A stretch of 64,000 bases of DNA, from NCBI GenBank assembly GCA_008694505.1, contig VZDJ01000056.1, positions 2,112,461 through 2,176,460 of the forward strand. Direction: 5' to 3'. Each line of letters begins with the position of its first letter. The stretch's first letter is position 1. A program made the translations under genes and the position numbers. This DNA is from Cyanoderma ruficeps (lineage: Eukaryota > Chordata > Aves > Passeriformes > Timaliidae). Of this stretch, positions 50,501 through 63,800 are shown in pieces. The notes beneath the pieces were generated by a model. The model was not told where the DNA came from, made no database searches, and was given only the letters and a program-made list of their open reading frames with translations.

Positions 50501-50998
50501 TTTTGCTGTGTGGTCCTGCTTACAGGTCTCAGATAGATCCTGGGACATTTGGACATCAAATAAATCAAATATTTAGGTAAAAGCAAAACAGTCCTAGAAT
50601 AAGGCAGGCTGTTGCAGGAACTGGGAGCCAGATCTTCAAAGGATCTAGGTCAAAGCCAGTCCACAGACACCAGAGCAGCTAGTCTAGCTTGCCTCCACTC
50701 CATATCCCTGAGAAATCCCCATATTCAGCCTAGCCTACAGCTCATACCACCACTTGCAACCACACCATTTCCAGGACTGGGGATCAGGAGCAGCAAGTCT
50801 CCACTTTACAACCACAGATGCACCCACACTGTTTTGGATACTGAAAGCTGCCACCTGCCTTGTATCCTGTTTTTACCCAGCACTTGGAGGCAGAGTGCTA
50901 AAATGAGCTAACTGTTTGGGAGATAAACAAAATGTTATTGTTTTAGTCTTGTATTGCTGCTGTTCTAATTGCTGGCTGCTAAGTATAGAGAGCTGGTA

Positions 50999-51048
50999 CC
51001 TGTGCCTCTGCCTGTGCCTCCGCCTCCTCTGCCTGCACCTGCCTGCAG
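50999..51048. repeat. imperfect TGCCTC/TGCCTG hexamer repeat
   Basis: About seven hexamer-like units (CTGTGCCTCTGCC, then CCTCCGCC, then TGCCTGCACC) lie in tandem with substitutions. Confidence 0.75.
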
Positions 51049-52849
51049 ATGCTGTTAGCTCTGCCCCAGATGCTCACTGACTGTGAAAACTGTCATGGGC
51101 TGTCTGGGTGCATTGTGGAGTGTTGGTGGTCTTTGGGCCACAAGAGGATTTAGACTCCTGAGTTCTTCTGACAGCTGGCTGGAAACTCCACAAGGCATCT
51201 CCCCGCTGGTCTGGATCCAGTGCTCCATCCCAACATGTGGTGACGGTTTAATCTTATGTTTGAACTTGCATTTATACATCAGTGGAGCTAAGTGCCAAAT
51301 CCAGAAGAGAATGCAAGTCAGAAGAACCCAAATTTGAGGGAAACATTGTGTATCTAAAACATGAGCTGTCCCGTGACAGAAGAGGGATGTGGACGTGGTG
51401 TTGTCTTTATATATTGAGAGGTATCTGCCTCTTGTGATTGCAGGATCTCAGAAAACAATCTGAGATGGATGGACAACTCTGCTACTGCTGCTCAGCAGTA
51501 TCTCAAGTATAGAATGATTTTCCATCACTGAATTGTGTGTTGATTTATTTTCTTTAGGAGTTTGAGAACCAGGCTCAGGCACTGCTTTAAGGGATGCTAC
51601 TTGTCCATGTTAGACACTACGGAGCAGTTCCGTAGGATCAGATGTGTGCATGGGGCTGCCCGGAAGCTCTTCAAAGGCAGAGCAGAGTCAGGAGATGATG
51701 AAGGCAGTTGGGCAGCCTTTTGGAGATGGGCAGACCTGTTGGAGAGGTGATGGCTGAGGAGAAGTAGGGAGTTTCTAGCCTGTGTCAGCCACCTGGTATA
51801 TGGAGATATGTGTGTTTATGTGTATCTTTCTCTCTATCTCCTGGTATGGGAGTCCCATCTGTGCTTGTGGCACCAGTATATGGTGCAAGTGTCTGCTTTG
51901 AGAGTTGTGTTGGACTTGAAAGATGGCCCATATGACCAGGGAAGATCTTTCTATGCTTAGCTGGTCAAGGAAAGTGCTGGCTCCATTGGATGCTGTAGGG
52001 ATCCATCATCATATTTTGTCAAGGTCTGGTCTGCATGATGCTTCCAGTGACCATCTGTGTCCAGAGTCTCTGGCTTCACTCTTTGGCCCATCTGTGAAAT
52101 GTGACCTGAACAGCTTAGAGGCTTATGCGTGTCTCTGGTGCAATCTCTGTGAACATCAAAGCAGTTATTTCTGTTTATGCCCTGAATGAATTTGTCTCCT
52201 GCATTTGTTCCCCATCCAAACACTCCCAGTGGAGGATGCTGAGCTGATAGGGCAGAGTTTCACATCTTAGCAATGGGCTGCAATTACAGAGGTGGCCAGA
52301 GAAAAAAGACAAACAGGCATGCACCACTGCCTTTAATAGAAGGCAATGATTCTTGTGGGCTCCGGAGTAATACCAGAGATCTGGTTTTAATAAATTAGCA
52401 GCCTACAAATAACAATCTCAAGCAATTAAACACTGGAATGAAGGTGTGCACTATGGATATATTCTGGAGTCAACAGGGGGGTGGCAAAGGCAGTTTTTGA
52501 GCAGTAGAGAAGGCAAAAATAATAACAAAAAAAAATCCCCAGAGAGCATAGGAGAGCTCTTCTCCCCCTCTCATTTCTATTGTACATGCATGTGGAAGTC
52601 TCATCTTGCTCCTCATCACCCTCCACTGGCTCTCAGGGACTTGATTTGGAGCCTCCGTGAGCTCATTCCAGTCTTTATCATCACTATCACCCTTGTGCCC
52701 GCTCTCACCCATGTAGGTGAGGAAATTCCTATGATGAGGAGGGGATGGTTGGTGGGAAACATGGGAAGTAACTGGGAGTAGTGAAGATAGCTATGAGCTG
52801 AGGAGGGGGGAACAAATAAGTATGAAATAAAACTGTTAAGCTCCTTGTC

Positions 52850-53060
52850 TTATATTAATAGCCTGTATGGAATACTCTTTGCCATAGAATTCAATTTATT
52901 TTCATTTAAAGGCTGTTCTTCTCAATCAATGCTGCTAATAAATAGCTGCTGATGGCCATGACCCCCTGGGCTGAGGGAAGAATTTATCTTCTGAGCCAAT
53001 TAAAGGAATTGAACAATTCCTTTTAATAATACTATGGGATTTTAATAGAAGAAAAAAAAT
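52850..53060. promoter_or_regulatory. candidate conserved non-coding element with inverted repeat
   Basis: The AT-rich block holds CAATTTATTTTCATTTAAAGG near 52892 and CTGCTAATAAATAGC near 52931. A perfect 9-bp inverted repeat AAAGGAATT-gaac-AATTCCTTT lies at 53002-53023, flanked by TAA and TTAA. It has no repeat signature and no frame. The call rests on texture. Confidence 0.35.
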
Positions 53061-53885
53061 GAAACAAACCACCCACAAACACAACAGGAGAGGGAAAGAA
53101 ATCCTTCCCCTGAGCCTTGCAGGAAAGGGTCAGGGAGGCTTTGCCAGGGTCAGGATTAGATGCTTTAACTTGTTTTGTGAAACTGGAAGGGGAAATACAG
53201 CATTTCCTGTGAAAGCACAGGATTGCTTTTCTTTTCTGGTGTCTTAAAAATAAAAACCAAGCAGAAATCAAAAAGCATAATCACAAATTATGTTCCCTTG
53301 TTTACAGAGCTGTAAAAGTCTTGGGGATATTAGTGAGCTCCTCTAGCCTTGTGGGAGAGAAGGACAGGTGGGGCCAGCTGTGATACCTCTGGCATTGCTG
53401 TGATGGGCAGGACACCCCTCCCTAAGTGGGGAATTATCTGGGTGCCCCATGGGCACAAGGGCAGCAGGCCAGGGAAGCAGGACATTTCACCTCAGGCACT
53501 TCCACACTGATGGGGGTAAGACAGGGCTCCATAGCTATTTCTGACACCCACACAACTTTTTTATGCCAAAAATCCTCACTGGGACATTTCCTCTCGTGGG
53601 ATCATTCAATGAGTCACATGGTTCCCACAGCTGGTATTGGAGCCAGCGCTCGGTCAGGAGAGCATTCGTGCCTTGTAAGACAGACAGGTGTGAAGCAGGT
53701 GGCAAGGGAAACAGAACAGATACCTATTGAGTTTTCACAAAGCCACATAACCCCAAATGGCAGTGGGTCTTCTCCACTCCATCACTCTCCTGTCAGTGAA
53801 ATCTCATGACTCCTGTTGCCATCGGATGAGAGCATCTGTCAACCACACAAGTCTCCTTTGAACACGCCTGTGCTGAAGGGAAGTC

Positions 53886-54030
53886 TCTTATCTCCATTTT
53901 ACAGATGGCAAGCAGAGGCACAGAGAGGTTAATTGACTTGCCCAAAGTTAGCACAGGAGGTCTATAAGTGACGCCAGGTCCCTTGAATCCCTGTCCTCTG
54001 GCTTAATCATAAGACCATCTATCTTCATCC
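53886..54030 (-). mobile_element. MIR / CORE-SINE relic
   Basis: The plus strand reads the reverse complement of MIR in the right order. ATTTTACAGATGGCAAG comes first, followed by AGAGGCACAGAGAGGTTAAT and GACTTGCCCAAAGTTAGCAC. AGGAGGTCTATAAGTGAC and CCTTGAATCCCTGTC (the former B box region) follow, and it ends with GGCTTAATCATAAGACCATC, matching the tRNA-derived head. It is well preserved for so old a family, inactive, and oriented minus. Confidence 0.88.
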
Positions 54031-54689
54031 TCCTTCCCCTCAGGATTCCCCAGCATCTGTGACAGCTTAGGCACTCATGTTGGCGAACAGCAGGTGGAGA
54101 CAGAGCTGGGACATGGGCATTTCCAGCAATGGTTTCTCAACCCCATATCTCAATGGAGCATCAATTTTTGACCTTAGGGTTTTTTTAAACTCTAGTCTGT
54201 TTTGGGAACTGTGAGATATATGTGCCTGAATGTTTATTCTTTGGGGAAGATTTCAGAGATTTTAAAGCACAAGAACATTGCATCACTATTTTGATAGAGA
54301 AAGGACCCCTTTCCTGGGTTTTAATGAACCCTCCACATCAACATGATAGACAGATTGAAACCACAGGTAGAAAACAAACACTGACCTTTATTTGCAAGTT
54401 ATCACCTGGTAATAGATCACCACTGGAGTCTGGAGATTTGTCCTGATCACCCATTCCCCATCTGTTTAAGCAGGTCTGTTCATACTGGGGCATTGTGAAA
54501 TGTGGCAGAGTGTGAACTTTTCCATCACAATGTCTTGTTTCGGAAGTGTGAATGGAAGAGGTGGAGAGTCGGAAGTGAGTCATTGAGGAACACGGAGTGT
54601 GTGCTAAATTCCCTCTGAGACTGGAAAGGCATCACAACTTTAAGGCTGCCTCTTTCAATTTGCAGGCTTTCTGCAACATCCCTGTAGTC

Positions 54690-54830
54690 CTTTCTCTCTC
54701 ACTTTCATTTTTTATTAATTACCCGGTGACAATTTTCCCAGAAGACTCTATTTTTCCATTAATTATTAGGAAGACTACAGGGGAAACGTTGAGCTGTTGG
54801 AGAGCTCACTTTAGGAACGTCAGGTGGGAG
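54690..54830. promoter_or_regulatory. candidate conserved non-coding element
   Basis: TTTTTTATTAATTACCCGG near 54709 and TTTTTCCATTAATTATTAGG near 54752 form two clustered homeodomain-type sites about 40 bp apart. No frame or repeat signature is present. Confidence 0.35.
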
Positions 54831-57800
54831 CATTTTCTAATGCCTACATGTGTATCTTTTTGTCATTCTCCTTGCACAGGAGGCTAAATGACCTGCCTGG
54901 GATGCACAACAACTTTTTTTATTGCAGCATGGCACACTGAGCAAGGAAACTTTATTTAAGTGCTGGGTTTGTTGGCCCTGGAGACCAACATACTGCTCAG
55001 GCAGAATCGATCAGCATGCTCTGTGTATGATTTATTATCATGTCCTGTGTGTAGGACAATTCACAGACAGAAACCAGTGTTAGTATAAGACTGTGCTGCA
55101 TTTGCATCACTGTTCTCCACAGCTGAAAATGTAGATATAGTAAGAGAAGGATTAATGCTGGGCTGAAATCTCAGGTCCAAGTGGTGACTATTCCCAGTGC
55201 AGATGAATAATGAAGGTGGAGGAAGAGCATCTGCTTTTTCTCTCCTCTTGAAACCATGGCTTTTACAGTTGTACCTTCTACAGTCCCCACGGAATACTGA
55301 GATTCATGGGAATGTCTTGAGAGAAATCCAGGAAGCTCAGTGTTAAAACAGAAACTTCCTTGGTATGGCAAATCTGAGCACCACAGGCATTCAACTTCTG
55401 TTTGACAGAATAGAACCTGATATTTTTATGATGGTGATCTGGGAACCTGCTCTTGCAGGTTAGTGGAGGTTACTGAACACCACTGTTTCTAGGATATATC
55501 ATGTTTAAGTACTTCTGTATAATTAGAAGAGTGTTCTCCATACATGAACAAGCTATGGAACAAGCCAAGAGGAGACTGAATTTCCTTCAGAAAAATTAGG
55601 CAAGACTTGTAGCGTCCTACATGTGCTTGTAGGAGATTTTGATGAGCACACCCTTAAAGCTGTGTGCAGACCTGGAGCAGAGCTCAGCATCACCTGGTCC
55701 CTTCAGAAACTGAATGAAAAAGTGTGCAAGGATAACGGATTTCTGGGCTTTAATTAAGGTCTTTAAGTTGCATTGGTGGTTGGTGCCAGCCTTCCCATCC
55801 TAACTCTGTCCTCTGGCCCACTCTTGACTTTGCAGGCAGGACATCCCTGCTGGAGCTCATACCAGTGCATCCACGAGGGCTCCTCCTGGAGGGCTCTGCT
55901 CAGGCGTTCCACAGTGGGAGCACTTTTATTACACGTCAACTCTCATGCTGTTTTACAATGTTGTTTCTATGGTTACCCACCACCCTCCAGAACCCACGGA
56001 GCCTGGAAAGAGGCAGGATTACATTCCACAGCAGCGAGACCTGTCATGTACAGTGATACAGGTAATACCTGATGAAGTGCTAACCCATAGCCAGGTCCTG
56101 GCTGTGAGGCTGCTGCCTTGGGTGTTGTTCCTTGTGCTGGGAAGCGCCGGGGTTCAGAGTCAGGGGTGGGCAAAGGAAGGACACCTTGTCAAGCCTTGGG
56201 TAATTATCACTACCAACCCCAACCACCCAGCTCCTTACCTTGGTGCCAACAACCAGCTGGGATCTGGCACTTGCTGGAGGTCATTGCAAGGGTGGCATGG
56301 GGAGGAGTGCTTGCAGCAATAGGAGAATTTTTGCTACAAAACACCCCATAATGGCTAACATGGACCTTTTTGGCCACAAAGGTATTCTGGAATGAATTTA
56401 TAAGCATAGCATGTAATTGGATTTGGCCTGTAAAAGGTTTTTATTCATAGAATAATGGGTTGAATGCATTTCTATTTCATGATCTGGCATGGCTTGTTTT
56501 AGTGGTGCTTGTGGGGGATATTCTAAGAGATTTTTACAGAAGAACCAGGGATTTGATTTGGGTAACATGACCACGATGGAGAATGAAACTTGATGATAAA
56601 AGTTATTTGACAGAACTCTTTAGAGTGCTTAGCTGTCCGTCTAGTTGGACCAGATCATGCCCACAAATCCGTTACTGTAATGTGATATTTGTTTCCTGGC
56701 AAACCTGCCAAATATGTGTATGTGCAAGAACACTACCCAAAATTGTTGAAACAACTCACAAAAATAAAAGATTGTGAAGGTCTCAAAGTGAAGAAGATTA
56801 AAATCTTATTCTCTTGGGGAGAAAAGTGGATTTACTGTTAAAATAATTTTTTAAAATCAAGTTCCTTCTACTAGAAATTATTCAGTCTAAACCATAAACT
56901 GTTTTCAAGGGTCCCCTTTCCCCTACAACTATATCAGCAATTAACAGATTTGACAAGCTATTGTCCAGCAGTTCCAGGTAAGGCGTGGGGGCCCTTGAAG
57001 TGCCAGTGGATGACAAATTGGAGATCAATTTGAACTAGTATATTATTTCAAATAAAATAATCTGCTTCCACAGAGGAATACTGTGCCACGGGAAAGAAAC
57101 AGCTATTCCCTATTTGTTTCTGATTTGTCCTTGAAACAAATATCATTCTGGGTCCTGGCCACCATGACATGACCAGATAACAGGACCTGGGAGGAAGATA
57201 AAAGAAGAGCAACCAGACCACCCTTCTGCCTTCTGATCACTAAATGATCAGATGTTTTGGAAAAATGAGTTATGTGGGAAGGCTCAAACCACTAAATGAG
57301 GGTATGAGATGACAACATGTAATTCTGCATGTGGAAAAAAAGGCCTAAAAATATCTGAAGGGTGTAAACATGACTGAGAGAGCTGTGGTATCAAAGGGAC
57401 AGCGCCGAGTACAGGACTCAGAGCTGGCAGCTTTCCTTGCTGTTCAGAGCAGCAGATGAGAGATAACTGAGAGGCAGAGCATCATCATCAGATACTTCTC
57501 TTCAGCCTGTCCCTCTGTGACTTGATTTGTTACGTTCTATGCCAGCCCTGTGACTGGCATCAGGGCTTGTCCCACAGAAACTGGACACAAAACAAATGGA
57601 CAGAATATTTATCCCTCCTCTTAAACCTGCTGACTCCCAACACCATGGGGCAAACCCCATCCTGCTGAAATCAAAAAATCTTTCTCTACTGGGCTGTTAA
57701 AGCTGCTCTCACCTGTCAAATATCATCTGTTCTTTTAGCCTCTACCTTCCTTTTGAAATGATAATACAACATATGGATTATCACTACCAGACCCCAAGAC

Positions 57801-60800
57801 TTTAAAGAAATAGTTACATATTTCCTATGGCTCTTTTTAGATGCATGGCTGAATTCTCAACTGATGGGAAGCCATGCTGATTCACGGCAGCTGAAGACAA
57901 AGCCTTTTGTGTTTTGTCATATCTTCTCATCTCACTGAACTTTCCAAGGATCTAAATTAATGCAAGGGAAATACGACCTTGCCTCAGTGAATTGTTTTGA
58001 GGGCTAATGTGCTGAGAGATTTATGGGCAAAAAGGGGTTTTTTTTTTCTCTTTCTTTAATAAAATGTGCTTTCATTCAGCAGTTTTGATGGAAAGCCTGC
58101 AAGGACCCATGATAAGTATGTAACCAGAACACACTCATATTAGCTATCACTGTTACAAATCTATTAGTCCCACACATTAGAGCATGTACTGGACCTGATG
58201 AGCTACACTAGTGGGAACAGGAGTAATTTTGTGAAATAGATGTAGCTTGCAAATCTTTTAGACTGTTATCCAATTCCTTTTGTTTCAGTTTAATTAGGAT
58301 ATAAAACATGGCCTTGAGAGCTTGCACAAGTGGAGGGAACTCCATGTGAAGGACAGGGAACCAGCTGCAAGGGATTCCCAGCTGCTCTGCTGCTGAGCCT
58401 GGTGGCTTTTGCCTGCAAGGTGGTTTTGCTGTTCCGCCAGGGACTGATGGAGGCAAGGTTTCTCGAAGCGCCGCAGGAGGACAGAGCTGCTCTTACTCGC
58501 TGGCGGATGATTCGCACACGGTAGGTTGGCCTTGGATTTTCTCACATCCCTTCCCTGTGCTGCCAACACCCGGCGTGCTGGGAGATGCTGGGGTGGCTCC
58601 CAGCCCAGCCGTCAGAGCTGCTCTGCTGCCGGGACACCCAGCACCCGCTGGGGCTGAGCCAGGGCCCAGCAGAGCTCCTGATGCGAGGCTGGGGCTGCCA
58701 ACAGCTCCCTCCCTACCAGGGTAACACGGCGACAGCAGAGAGCAGCAACGAGGCAAATCAGATGGTGGTTCTTTTCCAACCACACATGCAAAGCACCTAT
58801 AATGAGCAGAGACGAGCCCCTGAGACCGGTGATGCTGCTGATGAATTAATTTAAAATCAAACCATACACTTTAAAGACAAGAGCATCCAGCCCTTCTCAT
58901 AACTGATGCAGGACATGTTTTATCCAGAGCATATCTGCTATCACTGGTGCACTTTCTGTTCTTGAATTCATCTGTTCTGTACATTTGGGGACTGGCATGA
59001 TTAGCATTTGGCTTTGTAGAATTCAGAACCTAATTTCTATGAATTTTCATATCTTCCTTTTCCTTGTTTTGATTCTTGTTTGTCCATTTGTTAGTTTGTT
59101 TATCAACATATTTCCTGTTTGAAACAAAAATAGAAGAGATGGGCACTTGCTTTCTTCCTGGACAGATTCCTTTGTATATTGATTTATTTCATTTTTTAAA
59201 GATGGACACCTGGTTTCCTTATAAATGAGTGTTGGCAGGCTGGGAAGCTTGGAGGGAGGAGGGGGAAAATGGGAAATGCATCTGTTTAGAACAAATGCAA
59301 CACTGAAGGAAAGCTTTATAATATCATCCAAGACTGGCCTGATTGTCTGATGCTTTAAACATATGGTATGCTCCTATATATATTATGCATGAAAACTAGC
59401 TGCATGCACATAGCAGTCATTCTGCAATGCTTTACAGACAGTCTGCCAAATCCTGAACTTCTTATTCAAACCCAGCTCCCAGTGAAGACAATGAGCTTTT
59501 ATCTAAGCCTCACTGCCTTTGGCATGCTCCATCTCTTCTCCCTTAATTTAATCTCAACTGGAAGAGGATTTCAACGTTTCATCCTTTGGCACTGGGTGCT
59601 GACCTTCCTGCTCCCCAGGGCACGCAAATTTGGAGCCAGAAGGGTGTGGTGGTGTAGCAGTGAAAGAAGTGCCACTGGGAAGGAAGAAAAAGCCTCATGT
59701 GAGTGTGGTTAGCAGGCTCTGGGGCAATGCTGACACACCTTGGTATGTTCCTTGGCTCATGCCCACCTGTACACAGCAGAGACTGTCTTTGTCTGGGATC
59801 TCCAAGGCAGTTTTCCAGATCCACCTGGGCAGGGCAGCGCTGGGATAGACTAGGGTAGGAGCTGAGGAAAAGCTGTATCAGGTCCTGTGGTTTCTGTGCT
59901 GCTCTAACACAGACCTTTCGCTCCTACTTATCCTCAGTCTGGTTGGGTTTTCCTTGGTGGGGAGGAAAGCTGCTGTTCTGGGGGAAACTTCACATCAATT
60001 TTGCACTGCTGGCTTTGCAAAAAATGGAACCAGGGAGGGATATCGCAGTTATTGCATGCATTTCTGGGCTACCATCAGTGCTGTGCTTGGCCCTCTAAGT
60101 GATAGTTTTTTTGGGGTGGGGGGGACATCTCCTTTTTCTTTTTTAAGAGCCATTTTTAGGATTGAGGAGGTGGGAAGAAGGGATTTGTCTTACCACGAAG
60201 CTCAGTATCATCACGTGTTTCTTTGCTGTGTTGAAGTCTGGACAGACCAGAGGAGATGACTCGCACGTGCCCATTTTATGACTTCATATTACTTGCTCCT
60301 CTGTAAGTGGTGGCACTGCTGAAGTGAAGGGTGGACTTTTCCAAGTGAAGAAAAGCAAAGATGGTCCAAATTGCTTGGTCCCACACCACCTGTAGTTGAA
60401 GCAGAGTCTCCTGATGCACAGCAAGATGTCATCATCCTGTCAAGATAGTTCTTGAAGGCCTGAGGCATCCAGAAATTATTGTGGAGGGTTTTGCAAGAGT
60501 CCCTCTGCCATTAGCTCTGCAACAGAAAATCTCCAGGAGTATGTTTTCTTTGACAGGTGTAATTATGCCTAATGTGGTGTCAAAACTTTGCAGTTTTGAA
60601 GAACTTACTATCAGTCTGAACCCTGTCCACCCACAATTCCATCAGAGAGGGTCTGAAAACGGTCAATATTTCTTCTAAGTTGGCAATAGTTGGAAGCCTG
60701 CAGGAATTCTAGGAATTTAATTAGAGAGATTATCCTTCCCCTTTCTCCATTTTTAACACTGCACTAGAAAATCTAGTTTTTTCTGTCTTTGAATTTCATT

Positions 60801-63800
60801 TTCTTCTACGCCCAAAATGTTATTGAAATCTCCTGGGTTCCATCATTTGAGGAATTCCGGTCCTCTTCTTCCTGCCAATACCCTCTGTGGCCCTGCTGCA
60901 CTGTCACCAAAATCCTATGCAATTAGACCCCAAAGGATGATTCAAATTCAGATTTAATCTTGGGCAAAGAGAAGCCTTTAGATCAAACATCCCCACTACT
61001 GTGCAAAGCAAAGGCTCTGAATGCACCACCATGTAACAATCATTAGAGGAGCCGAAGATCTGAAATTTAACACTCACGTAGATGAGTGATGGATAAACAT
61101 CACTTTCCTAAAAAAGCACTTTCTCAGGCGCTTTAATCCAGCCAGAATTTAACAACTGGGTGCTGACTGAGGCACAGCTTGACTGGGGAGAGATGAAGGG
61201 ACAGAGAGGAAGCTTAACACAGAGCCAGCTCAAAGCAAATGCCTTTAATGCTGCCAATCTCAGAGGCTTTGAAGAAGAAGCCCTTGTGTCCTCAGTGGTT
61301 CTCTGTGGCAACTTTTTGGCATTAAAGTTTGTGCGAGAGAATTATGAGTTTCCCATTATCACGTATGGAGATGTGATCCATTGTGCTGGTCCCCACGCTG
61401 TGGAGATTTAACATTCACCACACTTTGTCCTGCAGATACACTGTGATGTGTCCTTTACAAGCGGCAGCCGACTACATTGAAATCTTGACTGACATTTCTT
61501 ATCTGATGTGGGCTGCTTTTCCACTGGCTGCTTTTTAGAGTGATAAATGTCAGGAGTTTGGGAGCTTGCTTGTATCTAGGCTCTCCATCTGAGACTTTGG
61601 GCAGGTAATTATCCTGAGACCATGGGACTTTGCCATGAAATCCACTGCCATGCTCATATACGGAATGAGAAAGCACAGGGTCATGGATTTGGTGTATCCA
61701 GGAATTGGGAAGCATCCACAAAGGTAAGGAGAGAAGGATAGAATCTGAGCAAAGATTTTCCCCAACCAAAGATGAAAGTAGACGTTTTCTGACATTGTGA
61801 ATTGTCTGTCTTGATCATCTGGGAAGGCCACAAGTCAGGATTGACCCGGTAGCCTCCAGATTTGAGGCTTCAGTCAACCAAGCAAAACAACTAACCCTTG
61901 CAGGCTGGTGTCACAGCTGGAGCAGAGTGATAAACATCCTACGTGAGGGCACCGGTAAAGAAAGCAGAGATCCATGGCACTCAGGGGGCTCCAAACAGAA
62001 AACTTTCTTCCCCTAGAAATCCTTAACACATTTTGTCCTGGTGAAAAGTGCAGGGAGAAAACATCTAGAGGCATGAAAATTTCTTCTGTCCCTTCCTTCT
62101 CTTGCTTCTTCCTTTTTTTTTCCTGAGTCCACTTTTTTGTTCAATTTCAGTATTTATCACCTGGAAGCTGAAAACAGGATTCACTACAATCCAGGGCCTT
62201 TTTAGTATAACATTTCTCAGTGCCCATGAGGTCTGAGAAATTAAGGTTGACATTTATTGGAGGAAGGAAGACATGGGTGTCACCTTGCTTATTCTTCTCT
62301 TTTCCCAGTGCCAGTATGTTCACACCAGTGTGGCTGGAATAACTACAGTCTCCAGCTGGAATTAACGCCAATCTTTTTTTTTTTTTCCTGGAAAAGCAGC
62401 ACAACCAATCTCAGTGGGCTCTTTGCATCCCCATACAACACAGAAGGAGGAAAGAGAAGTGTTTTCATGCCAGCCAGGTATGAAACCTGGTGACTCGCGA
62501 GGTAACTGTGAGAGGCTGCTTGGCTCTGGCTGATGCTGCCAGCAAAGCCTGGAACAGGTGAGGTGGGATGGCTGTGGGGGGGCACTAGAGCGTGGAGAGG
62601 CTTCCACAGTGCTCCCCACTACCCTGGAGCCAAGTGCAATTTGCTTCATTTTAGACACCACAGCTCTGCTGTAAGTTGTAGCTGTGATTAAAACATCCAC
62701 TGCTGCTGTCCTCCCTCCCTTGCTGAGATGCAGTGGCTGGTGGGTCAGGTGCAGCCAGTGCCCTGCCTGCCCATTCCCTGGGTGTCATGGAGCTATGCTA
62801 AGGGAAACTGCCTTCCCCTTCCCCACCTGATAACTGGGACAGTATTTTTGTGAGCACTGATTGCCTTGTACCTGGCTGCAGATTCCCTGGGCAACTCGAC
62901 CAATTTGGAGGGACAGGATGAGGAATGCTGGCCCCTTGTTCAAATACCTGACTCAGTTAATTTAGATGCTTGAGGGTAACAGTTGCTTCATCTGGTTGGC
63001 TTTTTTTTCCTGCTGTTTGTGCCTTTGTTTGCTTCCCCCTCCTTTCCCCTTAACATACCCTTTGAGCTGTTCTTTAATTGAAGTAAACGGAGCAGCTGCT
63101 ATGGTGTGTGCTGTTTTTCCCATTTTCCCCCGTGAGTCACACATTTCCTTCCTTAATGTCTCTATCTTCAGTCGGTCTGTACTAATGAGGCCCCACATCT
63201 CAGCTGCTGAATGCTCAAGCTCATCTGCCTGGAATTTTCTAACTCATTTCAATTCATTTCCCACTTTCCCCTCTCATCCCTGCTGCCTTTCTGCCATTCC
63301 CATCCTACCTCTCTCTATCTCCTCTCCCTGACTCTTCTCCCACTCCTCCCTCCATGTGTCCCAGCAGCCTGCCTGCAGCCCCCTTGCTACCTGCTGCCCT
63401 CCCAGATGGAGACAAGGCCTGAGCATCATAGCAGATGCAGGATGTAAGTGCTGGGAAGGCACAGCAGTGGCAGCATTGCCACAGATGCCAGGGCAAGGAG
63501 TGACTCAACAGCTCTCTCTACTGCAAGGGTGCTGGAGAAGCCCCTCCTGGGGTTGTGAGAGTTAGGAAACGCTAGGAATAGGCATTGTCCTTTTTGTCTC
63601 TCCTTGCTCTACAGGGGAAGGAAATAAGAGTGCACAGTCCCCTGACAGAGACCCAAGGGGAAAGCTGCCCCTTGGCTCTATGCCTTGCCTGGGTGTCAAC
63701 CCAAAGCATTCAGTGAGGAGCAAGCAAGAGCAGGGGCAACATCTCTGCTCTGCTTTGCTCATGGAGGTAATTCTTTGCACAGTTTTAGCTGGTCTGAGGA

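Noticed and set aside
58330..58525. Frame with a hydrophobic stretch ending at CACACGGTAGGT
   Set aside because: It begins at GTG, competes with several minus-strand frames, and the donor-like site alone is weak evidence for an exon.
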